Part shown: piece after piece, positions 17,506 through 27,072 of the stretch
How positions within the stretch are numbered: the first letter of the stretch is position 1
How the letters are laid out: each line of letters begins with the position of its first letter
Assembly (NCBI GenBank): GCA_002411345.1
Contig: DHSL01000030.1
Location: 88,360-152,359 of the forward strand
DNA: 64,000 nt
Source of the DNA: Bacteroidales bacterium UBA5287
GTDB lineage: Bacteria; Bacteroidota; Bacteroidia; Bacteroidales; Dysgonomonadaceae
Direction: 5' to 3'
Made by a program: the position numbers and the translations under genes
The notes under the pieces: model-generated
The model's database searches: none
What the model saw: only the letters and a program-made list of their open reading frames with translations
Told to the model about the DNA's origin: nothing

Positions 17506-18873
17506 ATGCAAAAAATATTTTGGATATTGATCATTCTTTTTTCATCTACCGTTGCCGCACAAGAATCAGCAATAGAAGTAGCACAAAAAAAGCTAAATTC
17601 CGAATCGTTAACACTTGAGGAAGCTGTTAGTTATGCACTAAAACACTCTCCTTCTTTGAATATTGAAAAGATGAAGTTGGAAGAAGCTACCCTTCAAATT
17701 AAAGAAAGTCGTTTACAACAAATTCCCGAAATCTATATTTCAGGAAATTTAAGACGGAATCTTATAATCCCTGCAACACCTGTCCCAGCACATATATTTG
17801 ACTCTTCAAAACCAGATAAAGAGATGATGTACTTACAATTTAACACTAATTGGAATTCTTCAGCAGGAGTGAATCTCAACTATGATTTGTTTAATCCTGA
17901 GAAATGGAATAGTGTTGCACAACAGAAGCAACAACTTAAAATCCAGGAGTATGACGTTCAGATTTCAGAAGAAAAATTAAGAGAGGATATAGCTTTAGCT
18001 TATGCTGAATGTGTAATTGCAGAAGAGCAGAAGTTAATGATGATTAAGGATACAATATATTATGCAAGTATGTTTAATGTTGCTAACCAACTATATCTAA
18101 AGGAGAAAATTACACTTACAGAGAAAAATAATATACATAGATCCTATAACGAATCAATCAACAGTTATCTGGAAGCAGAAAATATTGTAAAGGAGCGAAA
18201 AGCGAAGTTACTCTATCTTTTAGGCAAAGATGTAACACCCAACAATATAGCATTACTTACTTTGCAAGAAGGGATTCAAGATTTATTAAAAAAGATGGAG
18301 CAAAGCGTTTTTAAAACAACAATATTGAATAATCTTGAGGAAATACGACAAAAAGAGGTAGTAAGCTTGACGGATCTTCGTCTGAAATCCACATTAATGA
18401 AATATGCCCCTACTCTTTCTATAAATGGTTATTACGGTTCCAACTATTACTACAACGACTTTTCTCTTTTCAACAACAAATATTGGAGAGGAAATAGTTT
18501 TATAGGGCTATCGATAAGTCTCCCAGTTACTCAATCATTCAGAACCTCCAATGAAGTTAGTCGTTTACGACTGCAACGTCAAATGGACGTTGAGTATTTG
18601 CGTGATATACAGAACAGTAAGGAGAAAGAGAAGATTAATAAGTTTTCTCTTCTTGAAGTCAGAAAAAAGAGTTATCATTTGAGTCGTGAAAACTGGGAAT
18701 TAAGTCAACAAAACTCAGAAACATCAATAGTTGAATTTGAGAAAGGTTATATACTTCAAACAGATTTACTAAACGAACAACTAAAGATGCAACAAACCAG
18801 GCAAAGTTTTTTACAATCCGCCTACGATTTATTTTGCATCCTTATATCTCTAAAAGAAACAAAGAATATGTAA
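17506..18873 (+). CDS. TolC-family outer-membrane efflux protein
   Basis: A 455-aa protein with a cleavable signal (about residues 1-18, ending VAAQ) and TolC-type repeats: LTLEEAVSYALKHSPSLNIEKMKLEEA in the first half and long amphipathic helices around 130-260 and 335-440. It provides the outer-membrane channel for the exporter encoded just upstream (12-bp gap) and is the last gene of that four-gene unit. No obvious terminator was seen in the 150 bp after it. Confidence 0.9.
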   Translation: MQKIFWILIILFSSTVAAQESAIEVAQKKLNSESLTLEEAVSYALKHSPSLNIEKMKLEEATLQIKESRLQQIPEIYISGNLRRNLIIPATPVPAHIFDSSKPDKEMMYLQFNTNWNSSAGVNLNYDLFNPEKWNSVAQQKQQLKIQEYDVQISEEKLREDIALAYAECVIAEEQKLMMIKDTIYYASMFNVANQLYLKEKITLTEKNNIHRSYNESINSYLEAENIVKERKAKLLYLLGKDVTPNNIALLTLQEGIQDLLKKMEQSVFKTTILNNLEEIRQKEVVSLTDLRLKSTLMKYAPTLSINGYYGSNYYYNDFSLFNNKYWRGNSFIGLSISLPVTQSFRTSNEVSRLRLQRQMDVEYLRDIQNSKEKEKINKFSLLEVRKKSYHLSRENWELSQQNSETSIVEFEKGYILQTDLLNEQLKMQQTRQSFLQSAYDLFCILISLKETKNM

Positions 18874-19028
18874 AAAGTCAGAAATTATTATGTTATCCAT
18901 GAAAGAGTTATGAATATTTAACGAATTCATTTAGCAATTAGAACATGTATTCATTCGTGTATTGCATTTTTTAAAATTGAAAATTGAGATTTCTTAATTT
19001 GCAATACATATAAAAAAAGCAAAACATT

Positions 19029-19058
19029 TTGATAAACCATTTGAATTTTATATCTTTG
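19029..19058 (+). promoter_or_regulatory. Promoter of the rimP-nusA-infB operon
   Basis: TATCTTTG at 19051-19058 is a perfect TAnnTTTG -7 box. A TTTTG ending at 19031 supplies the -33 element with a 19-nt spacer. Transcription would start near 19065, giving a leader of about 55 nt that contains the hairpin at 19071-19102. Confidence 0.65.
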
Positions 19059-19070
19059 TATCGTAAAGTC

Positions 19071-19102
19071 AAGAGGGGAAGCAAGGAAAAGCTTCCTTTT
19101 TT
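19071..19102 (+). promoter_or_regulatory. Terminator-like hairpin in the rimP leader (candidate attenuator)
   Basis: A GC core (GGAAGC 19077-19082 with GCTTCC 19091-19096, 8-nt loop) is followed at once by six T residues. The purine run before the core can also pair with the T tract, extending the stem to 12 bp. The hairpin lies between the promoter and the rimP ATG at 19121, so it cannot be the end of the upstream operon if the promoter call is right. It is therefore a candidate transcription attenuator. Confidence 0.5.
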
Positions 19103-19120
19103 ATTGATTTACGGTAATGA

Positions 19121-19591
19121 ATGATTGAAAAAAACTTGATCAAAGAATATGCAGAAGCGTTTCTAGAACCTTTGCCAGAGCTATTTCTGACAGATGTAAC
19201 TGTATTACCAGGTAATATAATTACGGTAGAAATAGCTGGTGATAAAGGTGTAAACATTGACGATTGTGTAACTTTAAGCAAGTATTTAGAATCAAAATTG
19301 AATAGGGATCAGGAAGATTTTGAGCTCACGGTTACTTCAGCCGGTCTAACTTCTCCTTTTAAGACCCTTCGCCAATATAAGAATCATATCGACAAGGAAG
19401 TTGAATTGATAACAAAAAAGGGGGAAAAGTTTCGTGGGACATTAAAAGATGCGAACGAAGACGGTTTCACAGTTACTATTACCAGAAAAGAGATTCCTGT
19501 AGGCGGAAAACGTAAAAAAGAAGTTCTATATGACCTTACTTTTGCGTATAATGAAGTAAAACAGACAATTTATAATATAAGTTTCAAATAA
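19121..19591 (+). CDS. rimP: Ribosome maturation factor RimP
   Basis: A 156-aa protein with the two-domain RimP layout: an N-terminal alpha/beta domain with VTVLPGNIITVEIAGDKGVN and DDCVTLSKYLESKL, then VTSAGLTSPFKTLRQYKNHI, and a C-terminal Sm-like beta barrel (KKGEKFRGTLKDANEDGFTV). RimP assists 30S subunit assembly. It is followed after 4 bp by nusA, the conserved rimP-nusA-infB order. Confidence 0.95.
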   Translation: MIEKNLIKEYAEAFLEPLPELFLTDVTVLPGNIITVEIAGDKGVNIDDCVTLSKYLESKLNRDQEDFELTVTSAGLTSPFKTLRQYKNHIDKEVELITKKGEKFRGTLKDANEDGFTVTITRKEIPVGGKRKKEVLYDLTFAYNEVKQTIYNISFK

Positions 19592-19595
19592 TATA

Positions 19596-20906
19596 ATGGG
19601 CAAAAAGAAAGAGACTATCAGTCTGATTGATACATTTTCAGAGTTTAACGAACTGAAAAATATAGATAAAACCACAATGATTAGCGTACTTGAGGAATCT
19701 TTCCGCAATGTAATTGCTAAATCTACGGGTACGGATGAGAATTACAACATCATTATCAATCCTGACAAGGGTGATCTTGAAATTTGGCGTAACCGAACTG
19801 TAGTGGAAGACGATCAGTTGAAAGATCCAAATATGGAAATCACTTTGAGTGAAGCCAGAAAGATTGATGACGACTTTGAGGTTGGCGAAGATGTAACAGA
19901 TGAAGTTTCGCTTGAACATTTTGGACGTCGAACAATACTTACTTTGCGTCAAACATTAGCTTCCAGAATTTTGGAGTTAGAAAAGGACAACTTATATAAC
20001 AAATATAAAGAACGAATTGGTCAGATTGTTTCAGGTGAGGTATATCAGGTTTGGAAAAAGGAGCTATTAATGTTAGATGACGAACAAAACGAACTGATTC
20101 TTCCACGTCAGGAACAAATTCCAAGCGACTTTTTCCGTAAAGGAGATCATGTTCGTGCAGTAGTTGCCCGCGTTGAGAACAAGAACAACAATCCAAAGAT
20201 CATTCTTTCACGTACATCACCCGTTTTTTTAGAACGATTGTTTGAACAAGAAATTCCCGAAATAGCTGACGGATTGATTACCATCAAAGGTATTGCCCGT
20301 ATTCCAGGTGAGCGTGCTAAAGTTGCTGTTGAAGCATATGACGATCGTATAGACCCGGTTGGTGCTTGTGTGGGAATGAAAGGATTCAGAATACATGGAA
20401 TTGTTCGTGAACTACGCAACGAAAATATTGACGTAATTAATTATACAGCAAATACAACACTTTATATCCAACGTGCGTTGAGTCCTGCCAAAATCAACTC
20501 TATCAGTGCAAATGAGGCTGATCACAGAGCAGAAGTACTTCTTAATCCAGATCAGGTATCACTTGCTATTGGTAAAGGTGGAGCCAACATTAAATTGGCA
20601 TCAATGCTAACAGGCTATAATATTGAGGTGTTCCGCGATATTCAAGGAATGGACGAAGAAGATATTTATCTTGATGAGTTCCGCGATGAAATTGATGGTT
20701 GGGTAATTGACCAACTTAAAAGCATCGGATGTTCTACAGCTAAGAATGTATTAGCAATGAATCGTGAAGACATTATCCTCAGAGCCGATTTAGAAGAGGC
20801 AACTGTTGACGAAGTTTTAGCAATTCTTCATGCCGAATTTGATGAAGAAGATGATAATAACGACAACGATGTTGATGATGAGTTTGATGATGAGAATTTA
20901 AATTAA
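19596..20906 (+). CDS. nusA: Transcription elongation/antitermination factor NusA
   Basis: A 436-aa NusA: N-terminal RNA-polymerase-binding domain (about 1-125), S1 domain (about 130-200, GQIVSGEVYQVWKKELLML), two KH domains (about 200-345, with VGMKGFRIHGIVRELRNENI and VSLAIGKGGANIKLAS), a helical part with SIGCSTAKNVLAMNREDI, and an acidic Asp/Glu/Asn-rich tail over the last 25 or so residues. It lacks the two full C-terminal acidic repeats of enterobacterial NusA. It acts in pausing, termination and antitermination. Given the hairpin in this operon's leader, autoregulation is conceivable but not shown. Confidence 0.96.
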   Translation: MGKKKETISLIDTFSEFNELKNIDKTTMISVLEESFRNVIAKSTGTDENYNIIINPDKGDLEIWRNRTVVEDDQLKDPNMEITLSEARKIDDDFEVGEDVTDEVSLEHFGRRTILTLRQTLASRILELEKDNLYNKYKERIGQIVSGEVYQVWKKELLMLDDEQNELILPRQEQIPSDFFRKGDHVRAVVARVENKNNNPKIILSRTSPVFLERLFEQEIPEIADGLITIKGIARIPGERAKVAVEAYDDRIDPVGACVGMKGFRIHGIVRELRNENIDVINYTANTTLYIQRALSPAKINSISANEADHRAEVLLNPDQVSLAIGKGGANIKLASMLTGYNIEVFRDIQGMDEEDIYLDEFRDEIDGWVIDQLKSIGCSTAKNVLAMNREDIILRADLEEATVDEVLAILHAEFDEEDDNNDNDVDDEFDDENLN

Positions 20907-20987
20907 TCCCATCAAATAAAAATAAAGAATACAGATAATAATATAAAACTGTTTAAATATTAAAAGAGAGAAAAGTACAAGATATAT

Positions 20988-23900
20988 ATGCCCATTAGAC
21001 TAATTAAAGCTTCCATTAACTTGAATGTAGGAATCAACACCTTAGTTGAATTTCTACAGAAACACGGTTCAAACATTGAAGCAAATCCCAATACTAAAAT
21101 AGAGGATTCGCAATATGATTTGCTTATTGCTGAATTTGGTAAGGATAAGAATATAAAACAAGAAGTTGAACAATCACGTGAAAAACTTCATCAACAAAAA
21201 GAAGAAAGACGCGAGACTGTTGCAATAGAAGGTTATGAGCTTCCTGAAAGTCAGAACAAGAAGCAAGATAAGTCTTCTATTAAAACTGAAGTTCCAAAAG
21301 AAATGAAACCGAAATTCAATGTTGTTGGCAGTATTGATTTAGATAGTCTTAATAAAAAGAAGGCTGTAAAAAAAGAGCCTGAGCTAATTGAAGAAAAGAA
21401 GGAACAACCTGCAGTAGAACCTATCAAGGAAGAACAACCGATTATTGATCAAGTTGTTGAAATTGTAGAACCTGTTAAAATAGAAAAAACAGTTCATGAA
21501 ACGGTTGCTCATGAAGAAAAGATTCATGAAACGGTTGCTCATGAAGAAAAGATTCATGAAGTAGTTGTTCATGAAGAAAAAGTTCAAGAAGAGAAGGTTC
21601 ACGAAAAAAAGGTTCACGAAGAAACTATAATGGAGGTAAAAAAACCGGTTGCGGAAAAGCAAAACCCTGTTAAACAGGAAGAAAAGCCTCAACCTAAGAT
21701 TGTTGAATCTAAAGAGGAGACAATGGAGGTAAAAGGTACTCAGGAAAAAACTCAGGAAAACAAAGTTTTCAGAATTCATAAAGAAAAGTTGGAATCCAAT
21801 ATCGTTGTCAAGGGTACAATTGATTTAGATTCAATAAATGATAAAACCCGTCCGCCACGTAAATCAAAAGCGCAAAGAAAACAAGAACGTTTAGAACGTG
21901 AACAGAAAGAGCTTGACAGTAAACGGTTGAAGGAAGAGAAGGTTAAACTTTTAAAAAAAGAAACTATTGAAGAGCAGAAGAAAGCCCGCAAACCAAATTC
22001 AAATGAATCTGAAGCAGACGATGCCTCAAAGAAAAAACGTACACGCATTCGGAAAGGTAAAGTTAATTTAGACAAGCCCGCCACTTTTAACAACGCTACT
22101 CGTGGAACAAAGAAAGTGTTGAAAAAGCCTATAAAGGCTGCCGTTAGCGATGAAGATGTTCAAAAGCAGATTAAAGAAACACTTGCTCGATTAACTGAAA
22201 AACGAGGAGGAAAAGGTGGTGCAAAATATCGTCGCGAAAAACGTGATGCTGTTGCCGAAAAACAACAGCAGGAAATAAAACAACGTGAGAAAGAAAGCAA
22301 GATATTGCAGCTTACTGAATTTGTGACCGCTAACGACTTGGCGAACATGATGAATGTACCAATTACAAATGTAATTGCGACAAGCATGAGCTTGGGTGTT
22401 ATGGTTGCGATCAACCAAAGAATGGATGCTGAAACTATCAATATAGTAGCGGAAGAGTATGGTTTTAAGACACAATTTGTTAGTGCTGAAGTAGTTGAAG
22501 CCATAACTATAGAAGAAGATAAACCAGAAGATTTAATTTCACGTCCACCAATTGTTACCGTGATGGGTCACGTGGATCATGGTAAAACATCATTACTTGA
22601 TTCCATTCGAAATGCGAATGTTATTGCCGGTGAGGCAGGTGGCATTACACAACATATTGGAGCATACAATGTTAAGCTCGAAGACGGTCGTCAGATCACA
22701 TTCCTTGACACACCCGGTCACGAAGCATTTACAGCCATGCGTGCTCGTGGAGCAAAAGTTACTGACGTAGTTATCATTATTATTGCAGCAGACGACAATG
22801 TGATGCCTCAAACTGTAGAGGCGATCAGTCATGCTTCGGCAGCCGGAGTTCCAATGGTTTTCGCTATAAATAAGATAGACAAGCCCGGTGCTAACACTGA
22901 AAAGATAAAAGAAGAGCTCGCCAAGATGAACTACCTTGTAGAAGATTGGGGAGGAAAATATCAGTCGCAAGAAATTTCAGCAAAGAAAGGAATCGGCATT
23001 AAGGAACTACTTGAAAAAGTTCTTCTTGAAGCAGACATGCTCGAATTGAAAGCAAATCCTAAAAAGCGTGCATCCGGCTCAATTATTGAGTCATCGCTTG
23101 ATAAAGGTCGCGGATATGTAGCTACTGTACTTGTTGAGAACGGAACCCTTAAACAAGGAGATATTGTTATTGCCGGAGCTTCATTTGGAAAGATAAAGGC
23201 TATGTTCAATGAACGTAATCAACGAATTGATGAAGCCAAACCATCAGAACCAGCATTGATTCTTGGTTTAAATGGTGCACCTCAGGCAGGAGACACATTC
23301 AATGTACTAGATAATGAACAAGAAGCACGTTCAATTGCCAGTCGCAGGGAACAATTACAACGCGAACAATCATTGCGTACTCAGAAGATGCTTACTCTCG
23401 ACGATATTGGTAGGCGCATTGCCATAGGTAATTTCCAGGAATTGAACCTAATTGTGAAAGGAGACGTTGATGGTTCGGTAGAAGCATTATCAGATTCATT
23501 GATTCAGTTGTCCACTCCAGAGATTCAGGTTAATGTGATTCATAAAGCCGTTGGTCAGATTTCAGAATCAGATATCACCCTGGCATCTGCATCAAATGCA
23601 ATTATCATTGGATTCCAGGTACGTCCATCTCTTCAAGCACGCAGAGAAGCAGAGAAACAAGGCGTTGACATTCGACTATACTCAATCATCTATGATGCCA
23701 TTGAAGAAGTAACTGCAGCTATGGAAGGTATGTTATCTCCTGAAATTAAAGAAGAGATAAAAGCTAATGTTGAAGTCTTGGATGTGTTCAAGGTTAGTAA
23801 GGTTGGAACAGTTGCCGGATGTATGGTTAGAGATGGAAAAATAAAACGTACCAGTAAAATTCGTTTAATTCGAGAAGGAATTGTTATCTTTACCGGCGAA

Positions 23901-24047
23901 TTGGAATCACTGAAACGTTTCAAAGATGATATCAAAGAAGTATCAGTAGGATATGAGTGCGGTATAACAATTCACAACTTCAATGATATAAAGATCGGCG
24001 ATATTATCGAAGCCTTTGAAGAAATTGAAGTTAAGAAATCATTATAA
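20988..24047 (+). CDS. infB: Translation initiation factor IF-2
   Basis: A 1019-aa IF-2. The N-terminal 450 residues are highly charged and repetitive, including a tandem His/Glu/Lys-rich repeat at residues 169-213. A conserved helical IF2_N segment ([23 protein letters not shown]) precedes the GTPase domain with G1 GHVDHGKT (527-534), G3 DTPGHEAF and G4 NKID. The C-terminal C1/C2 domains bind initiator tRNA. It sits 81 bp after nusA in the classic operon. Apart from the long N-terminus, which varies in this family, nothing is missing. Confidence 0.97.
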   Translation: MPIRLIKASINLNVGINTLVEFLQKHGSNIEANPNTKIEDSQYDLLIAEFGKDKNIKQEVEQSREKLHQQKEERRETVAIEGYELPESQNKKQDKSSIKTEVPKEMKPKFNVVGSIDLDSLNKKKAVKKEPELIEEKKEQPAVEPIKEEQPIIDQVVEIVEPVKIEKTVHETVAHEEKIHETVAHEEKIHEVVVHEEKVQEEKVHEKKVHEETIMEVKKPVAEKQNPVKQEEKPQPKIVESKEETMEVKGTQEKTQENKVFRIHKEKLESNIVVKGTIDLDSINDKTRPPRKSKAQRKQERLEREQKELDSKRLKEEKVKLLKKETIEEQKKARKPNSNESEADDASKKKRTRIRKGKVNLDKPATFNNATRGTKKVLKKPIKAAVSDEDVQKQIKETLARLTEKRGGKGGAKYRREKRDAVAEKQQQEIKQREKESKILQLTEFVTANDLANMMNVPITNVIATSMSLGVMVAINQRMDAETINIVAEEYGFKTQFVSAEVVEAITIEEDKPEDLISRPPIVTVMGHVDHGKTSLLDSIRNANVIAGEAGGITQHIGAYNVKLEDGRQITFLDTPGHEAFTAMRARGAKVTDVVIIIIAADDNVMPQTVEAISHASAAGVPMVFAINKIDKPGANTEKIKEELAKMNYLVEDWGGKYQSQEISAKKGIGIKELLEKVLLEADMLELKANPKKRASGSIIESSLDKGRGYVATVLVENGTLKQGDIVIAGASFGKIKAMFNERNQRIDEAKPSEPALILGLNGAPQAGDTFNVLDNEQEARSIASRREQLQREQSLRTQKMLTLDDIGRRIAIGNFQELNLIVKGDVDGSVEALSDSLIQLSTPEIQVNVIHKAVGQISESDITLASASNAIIIGFQVRPSLQARREAEKQGVDIRLYSIIYDAIEEVTAAMEGMLSPEIKEEIKANVEVLDVFKVSKVGTVAGCMVRDGKIKRTSKIRLIREGIVIFTGELESLKRFKDDIKEVSVGYECGITIHNFNDIKIGDIIEAFEEIEVKKSL
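21492..21626 (+). repeat. Tandem in-frame repeat within infB
   Basis: Three 30-bp units (21492-21521, 21522-21551, 21552-21581) are followed by three related 15-bp units (21582-21626). The first two 30-bp units differ by a single base. They encode the 10-residue unit [10 protein letters not shown] and shorter VHEEK-type derivatives, forming a charged linker before the IF-2 GTPase domain. Confidence 0.9.
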
Positions 24048-24056
24048 AAACAAATT

Positions 24057-24162
24057 AAACCAGTTGACATTGTAAATTGTAATTCTCTGCCTGATTAGGT
24101 AGCACTTGCAATAAAAGCAGGTGCTACCAAAACACAAGAGAAATTACAAGAGTCAACGGTTT
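24057..24162. repeat. Long imperfect palindrome between infB and the Skp-like gene
   Basis: Three nested pairs of arms can be read. Outer: 24057-24068 with 24152-24162 (one bulged A). Middle: 24077-24088 with 24137-24149 (one bulge). Inner: GGTAGCACTTGC 24098-24109 with GCAGGTGCTACC 24117-24128 (one G-U) around a 7-nt A-rich loop. Together they make an imperfect hairpin of about 106 nt that fills most of the 151-bp spacer between the infB stop and the next start. No T tract follows it. It could be a structured RNA, a processing site, or a small palindromic mobile element (MITE- or REP-like). Confidence 0.7.
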
Positions 24163-24198
24163 ATAATTAAATATACAGGTTACTTAAACAGAGAAATT

Positions 24199-24720
24199 AT
24201 GACTAAGAAAATTATTTTTACACTAAGCGTATTTATTCTCATGTTGAATGCTACCATATTTGCTCAACAAACTAATAATACTGTGGCTTATGTTAATACG
24301 ACTGAAATAATCCAGGCAATGCCTGAAAAAGCAGTTGCTACAGAGGCGCTTAAAAAGTTAAGTGAGAATTATAAAGAAGAGTTGAAAGTATTACAGGATG
24401 AATATAACAAGAAATATTCAGACTTCATTACTTATCAATCCACACTTGCAGAGAACATTAAACTTCGGAGGATGCAAGAATTGACAGAGCTTGAAAAGAA
24501 AATGAACCAGTTTATGGAACTTGCTCAAAATGATATTGAACTTCAGGAGAAAAAGATGCTTGATCCAATCAATAAGAAAGTAGGAGATGCAATTAAAGAA
24601 GTAGGTTTAGAACAGCAATATACAGTTATTTATGACAAATCGAACCCTGCTATTCTATTTATATCACCATATGCAATAGATGCCACTCCTTTTGTGAAAG
24701 CCAAACTACAAATCAATTAG
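24199..24720 (+). CDS. OmpH/Skp-family periplasmic chaperone
   Basis: The frame is open from 24121, but the ATG at 24199 gives a standard signal peptide (MTKKIIFTLSVFILMLNATI, cleavage after FAQ) and a 173-aa precursor, the normal Skp size. It also leaves the palindrome outside the gene. The mature part shows VAYVNTTEIIQAMPEK, a long charged coiled coil (about 45-125) and a C-terminal YTVIYDKSNPAILFIS. Skp-type proteins hold unfolded outer-membrane proteins for BAM. murI follows after 23 bp. Confidence 0.9.
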   Translation: MTKKIIFTLSVFILMLNATIFAQQTNNTVAYVNTTEIIQAMPEKAVATEALKKLSENYKEELKVLQDEYNKKYSDFITYQSTLAENIKLRRMQELTELEKKMNQFMELAQNDIELQEKKMLDPINKKVGDAIKEVGLEQQYTVIYDKSNPAILFISPYAIDATPFVKAKLQIN

Positions 24721-24743
24721 AATATCCTGTTCAACAAGTAATA

Positions 24744-25580
24744 GTGAAAGAACTCAACGGATCAATTGGTGTTTTTGATTCCGGCTATGGTGGGCTTACG
24801 ATCCTTTCGGAAATTAAAGCACTTATGCCGGAATACGATTATTTATATTTAGGTGACAATGCTCGTGCCCCCTATGGAAACAGATCATTCGAACTTGTTT
24901 ATGAATTCACGCTTCAGGCAGTTAAATGGTTCTTTTCAAAAGGCTGTCCTTTAGTTATTCTGGCATGTAATACTGCATCAGCAAAAGCATTGAGAACCAT
25001 TCAACAAAATGATTTACCTTCGATTGCACCCGACAGAAGAGTTTTGGGTGTTATTCGTCCGATTGCAGAATGCACATCAGAATTCACTCGAACTAATCAT
25101 GTAGGAGTTTTAGGCACGGAAGGCACTATACAATCCGAATCTTACAACATAGAAATAACGAAGCTCTATCCAAACATAGTAGTAAACGGAGAAGCATGTC
25201 CTATGTGGGTACCGCTGGTAGAGAATCGTGAATTTGACAAGCCCGGCGCTGATTATTTTGTAAGACAACACATAGAAAACATCCTACATCAAGACCCTGA
25301 AATAGACACACTATTATTAGGGTGTACACACTATCCCCTTCTAATGGATAAAATCAAGAAATTCACCCCCGAAGGAGTAAGTGTTATCCCCCAGGGAAAG
25401 TACGTAGCCAAGAGTCTGCAAGATTATTTGAACAGGCATCCCGAAATGGAGAAACGTTGTTCAAAAACCGGAGAACGAAAATATTTCACAACAGATTCAT
25501 CTCTGAAATTTGAGCAGTTAGCTTCTCTTTTTCTCAATGAATCCATATCTGCTGAAAAAGTTATCATAGATACTATATGA
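24744..25580 (+). CDS. murI: Glutamate racemase
   Basis: A 278-aa enzyme interconverting L- and D-glutamate for peptidoglycan. The start is GTG at 24744; no in-frame ATG lies in the short gap after the preceding stop, and the family N-terminus SIGVFDSGYGGL begins at once. Catalytic residues are visible: Asp12 (VFDSG), Cys75 (LACNTASA) and Cys194 (LLGCTHYP). Its stop overlaps the next ATG in an ATGA arrangement, suggesting translational coupling. Confidence 0.96.
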   Translation: MKELNGSIGVFDSGYGGLTILSEIKALMPEYDYLYLGDNARAPYGNRSFELVYEFTLQAVKWFFSKGCPLVILACNTASAKALRTIQQNDLPSIAPDRRVLGVIRPIAECTSEFTRTNHVGVLGTEGTIQSESYNIEITKLYPNIVVNGEACPMWVPLVENREFDKPGADYFVRQHIENILHQDPEIDTLLLGCTHYPLLMDKIKKFTPEGVSVIPQGKYVAKSLQDYLNRHPEMEKRCSKTGERKYFTTDSSLKFEQLASLFLNESISAEKVIIDTI

Positions 25581-26203
25581 ATTGGTTTGATCTTACAGTT
25601 AGTATTGCGTTGATTCTTGCCATGATCAGTGGTATCAGAAAAGGGTTGATTATGCAACTTGCAGGACTTGCGATTGTAATAATATCAGCTGTTTTTGGAG
25701 GTGAACTAGCAAAAATCATCCAACCTTGGATTATGAGTACCTTTTCAATGGAATTTTCATCGGCAAGTGTCCTTTCATACATCATAGCTTTTTTAGCCAT
25801 TTCGTTGTTAATCTTTTTTTTAGGAAACATTGTTCAAGGTGTATTAAAAGCGATAAATCTCAATTTTGTGAATCGACTATTTGGTGCAATAATCGCAATG
25901 GGAACGATGATGGTAATCTTGAGTATACTTCTCAATTTGGTATTAATGATAGATAAAAACGAGATCATCATAAAAAAAGAAATTAAAGAAAACACTTTTT
26001 TCTACGAACGTGTAGAAGCTGTAGTTCCAGCCATTGTACCCTATTTGGACAAAGATGTTTGGGAAAAATATATTGATTCGGAAAATACAGAAAAGATTAG
26101 ACCTGAAGAAGGTAAAAAGACAGATATTGTTCAACTTGAGCGCAAAATAAACGCTCATCAAAAAAATCACAAATTTAAGTATGCAGATTCACAAAGAGGG
26201 TAA
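25577..26203 (+). CDS. CvpA-family membrane protein
   Basis: A 208-aa protein with about four membrane segments in the first 125 residues (NWFDLTVSIALILAMISGIR, a KGLIMQLAGL-type motif and FVNRLFGAIIAMGTMMVI) and a hydrophilic tail. The pattern KGxxxQLxxL after the first helix and the RLxG motif are characteristic of CvpA (named for colicin V production); the general role is poorly defined, perhaps in envelope homeostasis. It overlaps murI by 4 bp and psd by 23 bp. Confidence 0.85.
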   Translation: MNWFDLTVSIALILAMISGIRKGLIMQLAGLAIVIISAVFGGELAKIIQPWIMSTFSMEFSSASVLSYIIAFLAISLLIFFLGNIVQGVLKAINLNFVNRLFGAIIAMGTMMVILSILLNLVLMIDKNEIIIKKEIKENTFFYERVEAVVPAIVPYLDKDVWEKYIDSENTEKIRPEEGKKTDIVQLERKINAHQKNHKFKYADSQRG

Positions 26204-26855
26204 GGTTCAGGTAACGCTTACAATGATTATTATGACACTATTGTATGCGCTAATCCTTTATTTTGGATCAGCAGCAGTAAAGTTTATTGCGCTATTACCA
26301 TATTTATTTGTAGCGCAAACCATGATTTCCTTTTATGCCAATCCAGAAAGGAAGTATCGTGGCGAAGAAAAAGGATATGTTTGTTCTCCAAATGATGGAA
26401 AAGTTGTAGTTATTGAGCATATATTTGAGAATAAGTTCATTCATAAAGAATGCATTCAAATTTCTGTGTATATGACATTTTTTGACTCACATTGCAATTG
26501 GGTACCAGTGAGCGGTAAAATCACCCATTTGTCACATCAAGAAGGTAATTTTCATCGTGCGTTTTTACCCAAGTCAAGTACCGAAAACGAACACACCTCA
26601 GTAGTTATAGAAACCCCTGAAGGTTATAAAATATTAACAAAGCAGATAGCCGGTGCTTATGCTCGCAGAATTGTAACCTATTTACAAGAAGGTGATTCAG
26701 TAAAAATTGGAGATGAGTTAGGATTTATAAAGTTCGGTTCACGTATGGATATTTTTGTACCCATAGGAAGTGAGATACTTGTGGAAGTAGGTCAGAAAGT
26801 GCGATTTAATCAGACATTGCTTGCTAAATTGCCTCAGAAGACCGAGAACAATTAA
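26181..26855 (+). CDS. psd: Phosphatidylserine decarboxylase proenzyme
   Basis: A 224-aa short-form Psd. Two membrane segments near the N-terminus (about 11-50) precede the catalytic part: SPNDGKVVVIE, then VYMTFFDSHCNWVPVSGKI, RAFLPKSSTENEHTS and the self-cleavage site FGSRMDIFVP, where Ser187 should become the pyruvoyl group of the alpha subunit. It makes phosphatidylethanolamine at the inner membrane. The start overlaps the cvpA end by 23 bp. No phosphatidylserine synthase gene is adjacent in the window. Confidence 0.93.
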   Translation: MQIHKEGKVQVTLTMIIMTLLYALILYFGSAAVKFIALLPYLFVAQTMISFYANPERKYRGEEKGYVCSPNDGKVVVIEHIFENKFIHKECIQISVYMTFFDSHCNWVPVSGKITHLSHQEGNFHRAFLPKSSTENEHTSVVIETPEGYKILTKQIAGAYARRIVTYLQEGDSVKIGDELGFIKFGSRMDIFVPIGSEILVEVGQKVRFNQTLLAKLPQKTENN

Positions 26856-26887
26856 GCGGATAAAGTCCACCCTTTCAATTTAAATAT

Positions 26888-26915
26888 ATCCTCCTCCAAT
26901 TCGTATTGAGAGGAT
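26888..26915. repeat. Small inverted repeat after psd
   Basis: Arms 26888-26900 and 26905-26915 can pair with two single-base bulges around a 4-nt loop, 30 bp after the psd stop. It lacks a T tract, so it is at best a weak terminator of the skp-murI-cvpA-psd unit. Confidence 0.35.
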
Positions 26916-26955
26916 TGAAAAGCATGGTTAGATTATGTAGAGGTTATGACGAACG

Positions 26956-26995
26956 GAGCAAATACAATTTTATGACTAATAAGTTGTATTTGTTC
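26956..26995. repeat. 12-bp inverted repeat upstream of nrfHA
   Basis: Arms 26956-26967 (GAGCAAATACAA) and 26984-26995 (TTGTATTTGTTC) pair over 12 positions with one G-T, spaced by 16 nt. The repeat is about 80 nt upstream of the nrf promoter and has no T tract. It could be a regulator-binding dyad or a terminator. Confidence 0.4.
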
Positions 26996-27072
26996 TATTC
27001 ATAATCGTCCTAAAAAAAGCATATTATATTGAAAATTAGTTAGTTTTTCATGAAATTATTTGTACAAAACAC

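Noticed and set aside
21384..22504. Several antisense frames opposite infB
   Set aside because: Low-complexity Phe/Asn/Leu-rich mirrors of the charged IF-2 N-terminus; no start context or homology.
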